Positions 35,578 to 46,057 of a stretch of 64,000 nt of DNA are shown in pieces; the first letter of the stretch is position 1; each line of letters starts with the position of its first letter. Made by a program: the position numbers and the translations under genes. Location of the stretch: contig BPQB01000003.1 of NCBI GenBank assembly GCA_019973155.2, forward strand, positions 186,001 through 250,000. Reading direction: 5' to 3'. The DNA is from Phanerochaete sordida (taxonomy: Eukaryota; Basidiomycota; Agaricomycetes; Polyporales; Phanerochaetaceae). The notes under the pieces were generated by a model. The model saw nothing but the letters and a program-made list of their open reading frames with translations, did no database searches and was not told where the DNA came from.

Positions 35578-36720
35578 ATGATGTGTACGCGACGTCGAGC
35601 CGCCCTATCTCGCTTGGAACCGGCGACTAGGCTCGTTGCTTGGCCCTCGTCGTTTTCAACCACCACCTCCTCCGCCAACGGTTCCGACACCGTCGCCGCA
35701 CCACCGACCCCGCCCAGCTCTCCAGCACCGCCCCGCACGATGCCACCGCCGCCCATGGACCTGATGTCGCGCACGCTCGAGGCGTCGAGCTCCAGGATGC
35801 GCCTCCGCAAGCAGCCCTCCGTCCCGCTGGGCCGCCGGCGCATGGGGCCGGAGCAGCTGCAGGCGCTGCAGTCGCTCTACGACGTCAACACGCACCCCTC
35901 GAAGGCGCAGCGCACGCAGCTCGCGCGCGAGCTCGACCTGTGAGTGCATGTTCGACTCGCCCGCGCGCGCGCTGGCAGCTCACGCGCGCACAGCGACATC
36001 AAGGCCGTCAACATCTGGTACCAGAACAAGCGGCGCAGCATGAAGAAGAAGCTCGCCGCGTGGCGCGAGGCCGAGAGCGGCACCGCCAGCGCCAGCACCG
36101 CGTCGCCCCGCATGCACCCCGCGTTCCGCCCCAGCCCGCGGTACACCCTCGACTTTGTCGCCACGTCTCGCGAGCGCACCGACACGCGCCCGCCGCTCCG
36201 CCCGCGCCCGCCCGTCGCGCGCGGCGCTGACGGCTGCAGCGACCGCCTTGCTGCGTACGACGCCCCCGAGAACATTTACGAGCTCATCCCGTCGTCGCCG
36301 CCCCGGGTGCCGTCGTCGCCCGACGCGGAGTGCCTGTTCCTGTCGGGGCTGCCGCACGACTCGAAGACAATGCGCTCGCTGGAGTGGGCGTGCGCCAAGG
36401 ACAGGGCGATGATTCGCAGGCGGTCGAGGGAGAGTCGGAGGAGGCGAGGCGATGACAACATGGACGTCCCGGAGCTCGACCTTGACGATGGCCTGAGCTC
36501 GGAGGCGGAGACCGACCAGCTCATCACTCCCGACAGCAGCTTCCAGTCTGTTTGTGTCCCTGCGTCGCTGATGCGCCGTTCTCCACGCAAGACTCAACCC
36601 AAGGCTCAGTCCAAGGCTCAGCCTAAAGCTCAGTCCAAGGTCCAGTCCAAGGCCGGCTGGGCGCAGGAGCAAGCCGACGAGGAGGCGGCGCGGATGTTGC
36701 TAGCGTTCCGCGGTGCGTAG
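35578..36720 (+). CDS. Homeodomain protein, copy 1
   Basis: Exons 35578-35939 and 35994-36720 give up to 362 residues; a Pro-rich Met at 35740 is an alternative start. The homeodomain runs from RRRMGPEQLQALQSLY through the splice junction to VNIWYQNKRRSMKKK. Its third helix reads WYQNKR instead of the usual WFQNRR, keeping the Asn that contacts adenine. The tail holds an LEWACAKDRAM motif, acidic patches and a run of Lys-Ala-Gln-Ser/Pro repeats. A second homeodomain gene (38045-39023) shares the intron position and phase, and the LEWACA motif. No mating-type neighbours (mitochondrial peptidase, partner HD in divergent orientation) are seen, so this is probably a non-mating developmental regulator. 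Confidence 0.85.
36589..36654 (+). repeat. 12-base coding tandem repeat
   Basis: Five to six degenerate copies of AAGGCTCAGTCC inside the last exon of homeodomain copy 1, encoding Lys-Ala-Gln-Ser/Pro units. Confidence 0.75.
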
Positions 36721-37001
36721 CGCTTTGGGGGAGTACCTTCAGTTGGAAGTCTGGAAAAGGATTTCATCGCTCTTTGTTCTTCGGTCATCTTTCTTGAACA
36801 GTCGTCGCCATGTTATGCTATCGCAGTTTTAATTTCGCAGCGCACTGGCTTCGCATTATGTCTTGTATGTTTTCGATTGCGTTCGTGTACATTGCATTTG
36901 GTATCATCCGCAAGTAGTATGGACATGTACATAGGACATCAGCATCGTTGCATCCGCTCTGGAGCGTGGGTCGTAGCAGGTTCGTTAGTACGCTTGGGTC
37001 T

Positions 37002-37781
37002 CTAGTCAGTGTCCTGGGCCAATGCACTGGTCTCCCGATCTTCGCGACCGTCCAGCCAGCTCGTGCAGTTGACGCAGCGCTTTGCCTGTCAAAGGAGGTT
37101 AGTGGCGGCTCCTTCCACAAGACGTACGAGCTCTCACCTTCTCAGAGACGTACTTGCGACAGTAGGGACAGCGAACAGTGTGCTTGATGATAGAGTCCTT
37201 GGACAAGAAAGCGTACGTCTGAGCAATGCCATAGAGTACGAGACCCAAGGCGAGGAAGGTGAATGTCTTATCCAGGAAGACACTGTAACGAATGTGAGAG
37301 AAGATTCCGAGACTTTCTACACCTACGCACCCATAGTTCATTGTCACAGCGCCGTCCTCGGAGGCCTGCTTGACGGTGTTGTATCCCTTGCTACCGTGCG
37401 GGCCCCTTCTCAGGACGACAAACTTTTCAGGGAGGTTCTTGTGAGACATAAAGGGGAGCAGAGAGATTGGAGGCAATATGATATCGGAAACGAGGGAGTT
37501 GACCACTCCGGAGAAGGAAGCAGCGATCCTGTGCACGGTTCAGAGCTTGTCTAAAGGGTTCAAGGGTAAATACGTACATGAGACCGACAGCAACCTCGAG
37601 GACATTGTCGCGTCCCAGGAAGTCTAGTTCGTGCCCATCAGCTTCTGCTGGCACTTGGTTTTTGAGGACAGCACTACACACCTAAGAAGCTATTCCATGC
37701 TGAAGAGACACGGCGCACGACGTTGTTCGTGCCGTTGAGGAGACGTTCTTGGGCGGCCTCTCTGTCGAAGGTGGGTGCCAT
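37002..37781 (-). CDS. MscL-type mechanosensitive channel with C-terminal CxxC pair
   Basis: Exons 37781-37682, 37623-37578, 37528-37331, 37282-37138 and 37085-37002 give 190 residues. The N-terminal helix and first membrane segment read DFLGRDNVLEVAVGLMIAASFSG, then VNSLVSDIILPPISLL, which is the MscL pore helix (family: [30 protein letters not shown]-like). TM2 is FLDKTFTFLALGLVLYGIAQTYAFL. Family function is a stretch-gated release valve. After TM2 a CPYC/CVNC pair (Cys-x2-Cys-x10-Cys-x2-Cys) looks like a zinc ribbon; some bacterial MscL proteins also end in a CxxC pair. Four spliced introns show it is a true nuclear gene, not contamination. Cellular membrane is unknown. Confidence 0.86.
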
Positions 37782-38044
37782 GGTTGTGGAAGGTGATCAA
37801 GAGCGATAGCGTACCTCGCAGCTGGGGCCCGCTAATAACGTCTCTAGAACGTGCCGCTGGACAAGCGGATCCGCCAGCGACGTCATGCACGCGTCCAGGC
37901 GCGTGACCGCCATCACCGATCGATGTTGGGTTCCCGTATTTGGGACGGGCGCGGGCAAGGTTGGTTCGACGCCCTCAAGCTCGACGTTGCCGGCCAGGTC
38001 AGCCCCGCACCCACTCACGCTCATTACCCCTCAAGACTGCCAAG

Positions 38045-39023
38045 ATGCGCCCTCCCGCGCGTGCCACTCGTTCCTCGCGTGCCGCTGACCTCGACGAGCC
38101 CAGCGTCGCGCGCCCCGCCGCCCAGCTCCGGAAGACGTCGCGCCCGACGTCGAGCCGTTCGTCCAGGACCGGGACGCCCTACTCGGACAAGGAGAAGAAG
38201 CCCCGCCACCGCATGACCGATATGCAGCTCGAGCGCCTCGAGGTGCTCTACGAGCAGGATACCCACCCGACCCGGGAGCAGAAACAGGCTCTGGGCGAGG
38301 AGGTTGGGATGTTCGTATTGCAACTGTATCCTGTGAAGCGTCAGCTCACATTTCTGTAGGGATACGAGGACGGTGACCGTGTGGTTCCAGAACCGCCGCC
38401 AGCTGTCGAAGAAGAACTCGCTCATCGTGACGGCGGCTCCTCAGCTCATGTCTCGCCAGCCTCTCAGCGACACCTCGCGCCGCAACCTCCCTGCCTTGTC
38501 GCGCCAACCCTCTGTGGTCTCTTCTGTCTCTCAGTCTTCTATGCGCGTCAAGACTCCTCCGCCACACTCTGGCGCTCTGAAGCGCGAGCTCTGGGAGTAC
38601 CTGCCCTCGACGCCGTCTACCCGAACGGACTCTGCCGCGACTTCTACGATGCCTAGCCCGCTCGCCCGACGACTCTCTGGCGCCTCTGGTCTGGACAAGG
38701 AGAACCCGCCCGGCGACCCCTCGAAGCGCAAGGCGATCCTGGAGTGGGCGTGCGCGCGCGTCGCGAAGCGCCAGCGGGTGAACCGAGAGGACGAGGACCT
38801 AGATGACTCTGACTTCGTGGAGGGGGACGCCAGCACCGCCTCAGACAAGACCCTAGTCGACATCGAAGCCTCGGAAGTCAAGCCCAAGAAGGTTTCGCAT
38901 GAAGTGCAACCGCCCGCGAGTCTCGCCGCTGTCGTAATCCCGCCCGAGTACAGCTCCAAGTTCGCCCCCGACGTCGTGCTCGGTGCCTCGCTCCTGCTGA
39001 CGTTCCAGTACTCTCTCAAGTAA
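38045..39023 (+). CDS. Homeodomain protein, copy 2
   Basis: Exons 38045-38310 and 38360-39023 give 309 residues. The homeodomain spans KKPRHRMTDMQLERLEVLY to TVTVWFQNRRQLSKKN with a canonical WFQNRR third helix. The intron falls at the same place before helix 3 and in the same phase as in copy 1, although its donor is the weaker GTTCGT. The tail is Ser/Pro-rich with a KELWEYLPSTP-like segment, LEWACARVAKRQR (matching LEWACAK in copy 1) and an acidic stretch. The C-terminal hydrophobic end (GASLLLTFQYSLK) is shared in spirit with the end of copy 1. It is likely a nuclear DNA-binding regulator; target unknown. Confidence 0.86.
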
Positions 39024-39254
39024 CCGCGCCCCTCTCGTGTCTCTCTGGGACTCTCGGATTCCGACACCTCTACTCCGCAGCCGCCGAACTCCCTGTCTCG
39101 GCATGTTTATCTCAAGCCCTCTGGAACAACCCTACATCCTCCCGTAATAGCCACGGATCCCGCGAAACCTAGCACCCCACGTTCATTATTCCTAAGGATA
39201 GATTTCGTATGGATTGACACGAACCCTACTGTATACAAATATGTTGGAAGTTAT

Positions 39255-40568
39255 CTAGCTTTCGAGAACGATCCAACTGTTCCCGCATCCTGCGAAGATG
39301 TCGACGGCGCGCCTTGCGTGCTCGTCAGGCGGCCACACTTTCACAGGGAGCCCTCTATCTTCTGTCGTGCCATCGCCAAGCGTGCCGTGTTCGTTCCAGC
39401 CCCATGCCCAGACTTCGTGTTGCAGGGATGTGGCACTGTCGTCCGGGACGTCGCGAACGGAGAACAGACAGAGGACATGCTCGCTGCCGCAAGCGAGCTT
39501 TATGAGTTCCCGCGTATCTGCCGCGAAGGGAAACTCGACGCGACCAGGTGCAGGCCCGCCCGCGAGGGCGGCGTCGGCAGTATCCGCAGGCACCCGCCGG
39601 CCAAGCTGACCCTTGTGCGCCGCCCCCAGGGACAGCACCGCACAGGTGCCGCTCCCACGGCTGACAACGTAGGTTCCGTTCCAGGTGCAGCCCACCGCCG
39701 CGACGTCGCGCACCTCCTCGAGCCCGCGCAGCTGCCCGCGGCGGCCCGCGCCGATCCCTATCGCGCGTCCGCCGCACAGGAACACGCTGTGCTGGTTCCC
39801 GAGCGCGATCGCGCGCGGCGGCGTGTGCGCATCGGGCAGCGCCACAGGGTGCGGCGCCGCGACGGCGGGCAGCGGCCGCCCCGTGCGCGCGTCCGCAAGC
39901 GCACCGAGCTGGCCGTGGCGCGCGGCGCCCCACCCGGCGACGCGTGTATGGACGCCGTCCGCCTGTGCGACGGCGAGCAGCGCGATGGCGTGGTGCGGGC
40001 CCGTCGCGAGCGACACGCTGCGCACGCGCACGGGGTCGGTCGTGCCGAGGCAGTCCGCGGAGAACGCGACGCGGTGTATGCGCCGCGCGTCCGTGCCTTG
40101 CGTGCCCCCGATGCCGAGGTCGCCGTAGTCGTCGGAGCCCCTGGACAGCACGACGGCGTTTTGTGTGGGGTGCGTGAGCACGACGAAGGAGGTCTCCCAG
40201 CAGGCGGCGACGGACGCGATGGTGTAGTCTTCGAGGCCGAGGTTTTGCAATTCGAGGTCCAATGGCACGAACACGGGGGCGAATTCTGCGACGGCGGGGC
40301 CCAGCTGGTGCTTGCTGCCGTCTCCGCACCCCCACAGTTCTGTGCGCGTCCCAGATGCGGCGTCATGCTTGCGCTCGAGCAGCAGCAGCGTATGGTTTGC
40401 GCCGCAGGCGAGATTGCAGACTTTCTGCGTGCCTGGCGGGAGCTGTCCTGGGGCGTGCCCTGCGAAGCGGCAGTGGGTGAACGTATGTGCGTCTTCTTGA
40501 TCTCCTGTCGCGAGCTGGCCCTGGGCATTCGAACCGGCGGCGACAAGGAACATGATGGTCAGAGGCAA
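39255..40568 (-). CDS. RCC1-repeat protein (Ats1/Kti13-like)
   Basis: Intronless, up to 437 residues; a Met at 40553 (MFLVAAGSN) is the more likely start, because the first RCC1 blade begins there. Repeats of the seven-bladed propeller are visible: AAGSNAQGQLATGD, LWGCGDGSKHQLG, GSDDYGDLGIGG, GWGAARHGQLGAL, LGAAHKGQLGR and AWGWNEHGTLGDGT, with CGxxH/N strands between. Small stand-alone RCC1 proteins of this size resemble yeast Ats1/Kti13, which works with Kti11 in tRNA wobble-uridine modification and diphthamide synthesis. No Ran-GEF loop can be recognised, so RCC1 itself is less likely. Very high GC produces a 492-codon antisense frame, which I reject. Confidence 0.82.
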   Translation of the reverse strand: MPLTIMFLVAAGSNAQGQLATGDQEDAHTFTHCRFAGHAPGQLPPGTQKVCNLACGANHTLLLLERKHDAASGTRTELWGCGDGSKHQLGPAVAEFAPVFVPLDLELQNLGLEDYTIASVAACWETSFVVLTHPTQNAVVLSRGSDDYGDLGIGGTQGTDARRIHRVAFSADCLGTTDPVRVRSVSLATGPHHAIALLAVAQADGVHTRVAGWGAARHGQLGALADARTGRPLPAVAAPHPVALPDAHTPPRAIALGNQHSVFLCGGRAIGIGAGRRGQLRGLEEVRDVAAVGCTWNGTYVVSRGSGTCAVLSLGAAHKGQLGRRVPADTADAALAGGPAPGRVEFPFAADTRELIKLACGSEHVLCLFSVRDVPDDSATSLQHEVWAWGWNEHGTLGDGTTEDRGLPVKVWPPDEHARRAVDIFAGCGNSWIVLES

Positions 40569-40792
40569 GCAGGGAGTGATGCGGCGCGCCGGTCCGAGCG
40601 GCCGCGAGCGCGTTCACGTAAAGCGCCGCCGTCGTCCATCTGCTCAGCCAGACAAAGTTTGCAGATAGAAGTGTATTCGAGCATTAGATTCAATATGGCG
40701 TGTATTATCACGGAATTTACGCTACATTGGTATACGAGAGTGGGTTCAGCTATCCGAAGGCGGGCAGCCTTCCACCAAGCAGGCCTGAGGTC

Positions 40793-42941
40793 TTAGCCGG
40801 CAGCCTCCAAGTTCACGAACGACGCGCCAAATGCATCGTCCTCAGGATACATGTCCCTGAGCTCTTTACTGGGCAGGAGTCTGCACAAAGCGATCCGCGA
40901 GTCGCGTTCAAGGTCGACGAAGTAGCGACCTATCAGGGAATGACACTGGAATAACTCACTCAGTCCACTTTTCACGACGGGGCTGATGTTTTCCTGAGCG
41001 ACATCTACAACGTATCCTCAACGTTATGTAGCCTAGGCGTAAGCTTTTAAGACTCACATCTTGGCTGGCCCTCAGCAGGTATGACGCGGTAAAAGGGCTG
41101 GTTTCTTCCAAACTCCAAGGCGTCGACATGCATTTGTTCCATCCACTCCTCGGAGGCCATGCATGTAGGCTTGCCGCGGTGTTCATCAGCATTTGCGCAA
41201 CTTAAACGCATGAAGACTCACGTCCCAACCATAAATGACTCCCAGGTAGTTGTACCGCTTATGCACGAACGGTAGCCCCACGAAGAAGGCGACGCGGGGG
41301 TAACTCGAGTGCAGCTTGATGGATCTGGCGCGGGCTTCGTCGTCTTCGATGATCCTCTGGAAGTGTGCGCTCAGGGCATTCCGCATAGCCGACGGGAGCA
41401 TGGGACACAGGACATCGATGAGGACAGCCTCGAAGTCCAATGGCTTGGAGTCGGGCGGTGAAGGGACGATATGATTCGCCGCGCCTTCGACCATGATCCA
41501 ACACGAGCCTGCGTAGAACGCGGAGTCGTGCACTTCCGGCGACTGCGGGACCCCTGCGACCATCTCCTGCTGCATGAACGCCTGAATGTTGTTGCATGCG
41601 CGGGAGAGCATCACTGACGGGGCAGCGGGGTGGCTGTACTCCTCTTGGTTCTGGAGCATTGCTGGCCAGAACTGGATGTACTGCGTGTTCGGAAACTCTG
41701 ACGGCGGGTCGGTACCGCGCATGTCCATCAGCTTCGCGCGTTCGCCGTTTGGAGGCTGGATGTGAGCCTGTACGACACCTGGGAAGTTCGCGGGGCTCGC
41801 TTGTATCCCAAGACGCCGCGCGACGGCGACGAACACGTAAACCAGAGACATAGGAATGGAACGTCGTCCTTCGGGCTTGAGGAAGAAATGAGGAAATTGG
41901 TTGGTCACCCTGTAAAATTCGGGTCCTTCACAACGTAACCTCAACTTTAATCTTGCAATTGAGTCACCAAGCGCGACGCTCACCCTGTGCGATACCGAAC
42001 CCCATATCATGGATGGCCTCCCGTATCTCCTCCACGAGATTCCAAAAATCGTAGCCTGGCTCGTCCGGATCCAGCGGCACGCCCTTGTCAACAAGGTTCT
42101 CGATGCACTTATCGCATATGACCTCAAGCTCAGCGAGTACCTGTATGCATCTGTCAGCGGCGTAGCACGCATCATCATGTGCACTTGGCGACTTGCCTCC
42201 TGGGTCGAGACATCGAAAAAGGCAGAGAGCCCGGCGAGGGCCTCCTCGAAGCTGACGCTCTGGTCGCCCACCTGTGCGACGCGCGACCACATGCCGATCA
42301 CCGAATGGCGCGATATCACCCCGAGCATTACCTGCGCCCAGTAACGGCGCGGGAGGGCGTCGCGCGGGGGCTGCACTGCGGTGTCCTCGGGCGGCTGGTC
42401 GTGGCACCACGCCGGAACGGGGAGCGACGATTCCTCGCGGAAGGCGTCCCAGACGTCAAAGCCGTAATCCTTGACGATGGTGCTGGCGGCCGTGTGCCTG
42501 CCCACGCGCTCGTTGCGTATCGTATCGAGCGCACGCAGCGCGTGATAGTCGAGCGTTCGCCGCTGCACGAACAGCTTCCGCCAGTCGCCCGCGACAGCCG
42601 TCCGCCGCTGTCGTTCCCGCTGTTCATCGGCATGCATGTATCTAACCAGATACGGTGTCTTCCAGACCTGCGGGGCGAGCGCCGCGGCGCGCAGGACCGA
42701 GTTCGCTCGCAGACAGTGGAACAGGGTCTGCTCGCTGGGGTCCTCCTTGGACGAGGGTATCTCTGATAGGATCGCAGCATATAGCTGTTGCGGGCCTGGT
42801 TAGCGTCCGTAGGCAGTGTCAGCTGAACGCCAAACTTGCCTCGACTGGAAGAGGCGGCACGGTCATGGCGGTCAGAGCCTGAGATACGAGACGCCCGAGC
42901 TCGTGTGCGTCGATGACGACATCGCGTCGGGGATATCGCAT
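40793..42941 (-). CDS. F-box / SirB1 / YccV-like protein (FBXO21-like)
   Basis: Exons 42941-42840, 42784-42197, 42140-41984, 41925-41222, 41169-41058 and 41004-40793 give 624 residues. An F-box (PPLPVELYAAILSEIPSS) is formed across the first junction. The middle is the SirB1/transglutaminase-like domain (PEFYRVTNQFPHFFLKP; SIPMSLVYVFVAVARRLGI). The C-terminal part is the YccV/HspQ hemimethylated-DNA-binding-like domain (VGLPFVHKRYNYLGVIYGWD, RNQPFYRVIP, then YVAQENI). This order is that of animal FBXO21, an SCF substrate receptor. Two introns have GC donors (42839-42785 and 42196-42141). For the second, a 44-base GT-AG alternative would add four residues and also keep frame. Substrates are unknown. 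Confidence 0.85.
42141..42196 (-). other. Probable GC-AG intron 2 of FBXO21-like gene
   Basis: Donor GAG|GCAAGT and acceptor TACAG, joining VSTQE to VLAELEV. A GTGCAC donor 12 bases inside is a frame-compatible alternative giving a 44-base intron. Confidence 0.55.
42785..42839 (-). other. GC-AG intron 1 of FBXO21-like gene
   Basis: Donor GAG|GCAAGT and acceptor CAACAG. It splits the F-box between LPVE and LYAAIL. Reading through gives a stop after seven codons. Confidence 0.8.
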
Positions 42942-43214
42942 TACGGACTCGGTACATGCAAGACAGTACTTAGGATATACGTGACTATACTGGATGAGAA
43001 TGTGAAGTCCAAGGAGGAGAGTCTACCAGGCAAAGTCATGGTTATCATCCTAGCTATGGCGGTATACCAGAAATCAGTCGAGTCCCAAGGGGTCACATAG
43101 TCCACGATGGTCTCTCGGTGTTTGCGGTGAAGAGACCCGGTTTGGAGTCCATGGACTCGACCCGGCACGGCCGAGGCTTAAGCTTTGAAGCTTGCAGAGT
43201 CATTGCGTAACGCG

Positions 43215-45097
43215 TTAATGATCGTCCGCGCCCTTGCGCCCCCAGAGAACCATGCGGACTGCTCCGTCATTCCAGTCGAGGACACGCCGGCGGGACAGGA
43301 CAGAGAACGTGGAGCGGTCCGTGCCCACGAAACCCAGACCTGCGGACTGGATGGCCGCGTCGAGAATAACGGGGTGCCTGAAACGCCTCGGGTGAGCGGA
43401 CAGCCCTCTGCAATGTACCCGCAGCGGAGCTTACCATCGAGTGTAACGCTGCTCGGTCTGCAGCGCGTCGTGGTCCATGCGCACCCACCCTTGGGCGACA
43501 ACCTCTTTCCACCACTCTTCGTCCTTCTCGTCAGAGGTCATGATCACTCTGGACATGGGAATGTAGATGCCCTTCCGCTGTAGGATTTCATCCTGGACCT
43601 CCCTGAAAATCGTGATCGCTTAGCCGGAGCCACAATGGTGGGGCGCCTAATTTACTCACCGAACGCGTCTCGCGATGACGGGCAAGGGCGCGAAGCAATC
43701 TTCGGGGGTCTCGGCGTCCCAACACCAGGTGCTGAAGTCACCGTGACGGACATGGATGGAGATGTACTGTGTGGCAGAAGGAAGGAAAAATTGCATGTGA
43801 GCGAGCGGTTGCTGGTTTTAGAGGGGGTACTCACCGGAGGCACTGGCCCGTCCTCGGGAAGTCCAAAGACGCGGTTAACGTACTGGGCGGCGATGGTCTG
43901 AATCTCCTCAGTCCAATGCATGTACTTTCCCACATATCTCCACTCCGGCGCATACGAGGAGTCGTACTCAGACATCTGCTCCAAAGGTCAGAGGACGGTA
44001 GGAACAGTAGGAGCGGAGACCAACGTACATGACCTGCACAGGCGTAGTAGAGGTAGTCGTAGCATAGCATATGCTCGTCGGGATCAAGAAATACGCCATG
44101 TTGAGGAGACGGGAGAATGTTGCCGAGATTCGGCTCCCTGTCCTCCGGGTAGGCAAGTCGTGCAAGAGACCAGAATGTGCTGCACTTGTCGTGCTCGTAA
44201 CCAGGAATCTGCTTTACCCAGTCCGGTGCTCTGGTGTAGGAGATGTCTAAAAGAGACCACCCGTCAGTACTTGAGTTCGTGAGCGAGTCTGTGTAGGGGC
44301 GTACCAAGTTTCAACCAGTCCGGGATTGAGCTCCCCCGCGGGAAGTGTTCGTAGTACTGGACGGCCTCCCAGATGTTCCAGCAGCCAAGCTCGTCCACTT
44401 CCTCGCTCTCGGGGTCCTTGACTTCGAGCCATTCGAGTAGAGGCGTTCCGGACTCATCTCTGAACCTCTGAACATCGAACACCTCGCCAAAGGTGATAAC
44501 ACCGGCATCGCCGCCAATATGAGACGGCGTGAACATCGCGACGACGGGTACACGGTCGGTGATTATGCCGAGGTAAATGAGATTCATGTAGGTCATGACA
44601 TCGTTATCTGCAAAGCGCGGACACGGTGAGCGAGACCGGCATCAGAACGGTCGATATCACTCACTCCAACCGGCGGAGAGCCAAGACGTGATGTACTGGG
44701 TGTCGTTCCGCAGGTTATCTCGGAACCGCTGGGTAGGGGGCCCGTTGACCCAGGGCGGGTACTCGGCCGTGTCGGGAAGCGCGACTATGTCGTCGTCGTG
44801 CAGGTAGGGGAACGACGCGTTGACAGGTGAATCCAACACATCCTGCGCTGGTGGTGCCTGAGCCACAGGCGCGACAGGAATGGAACGGGAGCTGTGGACC
44901 GCAAAGGACGCGAGCACGCCGAGGGAGACGACAGAGACGAAAGCGCAGAGGACGAGAAGCGATTTTCTGCGGTGGGGAATGGGGGGCGTCCTGGTCCGGA
45001 AGGAGGGGACGAAGGGGGTCGACGGCGGGGTGGTGTCTGCGTACGGGAGGAGGGGGAGCCCCGACTGAGTACGGGAGTGGCCGTACTGCTCCTTCAT
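43215..45097 (-). CDS. Putative O-fucosyltransferase-like Golgi glycosyltransferase
   Basis: Exons 45097-44665, 44607-44305, 44246-44029, 43978-43835, 43766-43660, 43602-43435 and 43377-43215 give 511 residues. It is a type II membrane protein: basic cytosolic tail (HRRKS), one helix at about residues 46-68, a stem, then the catalytic domain. YISIHVRHGDF resembles the HxRxGDF motif of GDP-fucose O-fucosyltransferases, and GFVGTDRSTFS with LSRRRV resembles their C-terminal donor-binding motif. Acceptor is unknown. A putative GDP-fucose transporter starts head to head 960 bases away, which supports the donor guess. A different sugar donor remains possible. Confidence 0.75.
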
Positions 45098-46057
45098 CGT
45101 CGGGGACGGTGGCGACGAGAGGAGAGAAGGAGAGACAACAGGTGGGGGACCTCGGGGCGCGGTCCTGACATTTTCTAGCGTTTGTGGCTAGCAGGCTGTG
45201 GGACAGCGGGCGAACTAGAGCGGTAAAGTACAATCAGGGCGAGACTCTCCTCGACACGGAAAGATCGATGCCTCCGATCACTCCGTGACGTGCGTCACAA
45301 CCAGTAAACTTTCATTTGTTATTTTTGTCACCGTCGCATTCACCCTCTGGTGACACGGCTACAACCATCCGTTCAACACTTGTCACAAATCCTTGGCCGT
45401 TCCTGTTGTCCCTGTCACGCCAGGTACCTTGTTCCGTGCTACCGGTCGGAGGCACAGCACTTTTCCAACACACCGATGGTTGCGAGCAGCAAAAACAATT
45501 CGCATTGTGCTCGCACGAGGGCCATGCACGCAGTTACGTCTCCACCATGACGGAATTGTCGCCCGACGAGCGGCACGCTGACCTCCTCCGAGGTATCTGG
45601 GGGCCCGAGACAACCCTCTTCCGCGCCGGATAGGGTTACGGAGTTCACTGGCCCTCTGACGCATTTTTCCAATTCTCGGCTTGCAGCACGCCGCCTTGTG
45701 GCTCGCTATCACGCTGGGTGTGCATAGCATAGGCCGAAACCGAAGGCTTGCTTCTGCCTCACCTTGGTCTCCGACAAGTTGCGGAAGCTCTATCTCCTCC
45801 CGCCCAGGTCTTTCGGTCCCTTCCCCACTGGTCTCCCAGCACGCTGCTAGATGAAATTGTAGATTTAATACCCATCGCCGATCCCCATCTCCTGCATTCA
45901 GCCCACGTAGCTGGCGCACCCCCCAAGCCAGCGGTAATCGCATCTTCAGGGGCCCGCTATATAGACCCGTCTGCGGTCGTGTGTGCCGCCGGCCACGTCC
46001 CTCTCGCGCGTCGTCGGACTCCAACACTCCTCGTGTTGACCTACTCTCCTTCACGCC
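45098..46057. promoter_or_regulatory. Divergent promoter, fucosyltransferase-like/transporter
   Basis: 960 bases between the two divergent start codons. TATATAG at 45958-45964 sits about 95 bases before the transporter start. TGACGTGCGTCA at 45286-45297 is a palindrome-like pair of CRE/ATF half sites. No exon supported in between. Confidence 0.5.

Noticed and set aside
37002..37781. Bacterial contamination or recent bacterial transfer for the MscL gene
   Set aside because: Four introns with normal fungal splice sites and matching GC content show a settled nuclear gene.
35578..39023. Mating-type HD locus
   Set aside because: The two homeodomain genes are in the same direction, are paralogs of each other, and no mitochondrial intermediate peptidase or pheromone genes are near.
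39318..40796. 492-codon plus-strand open frame
   Set aside because: It is antisense to the RCC1-repeat gene, Arg/Ala-rich with no domain, a product of high GC.
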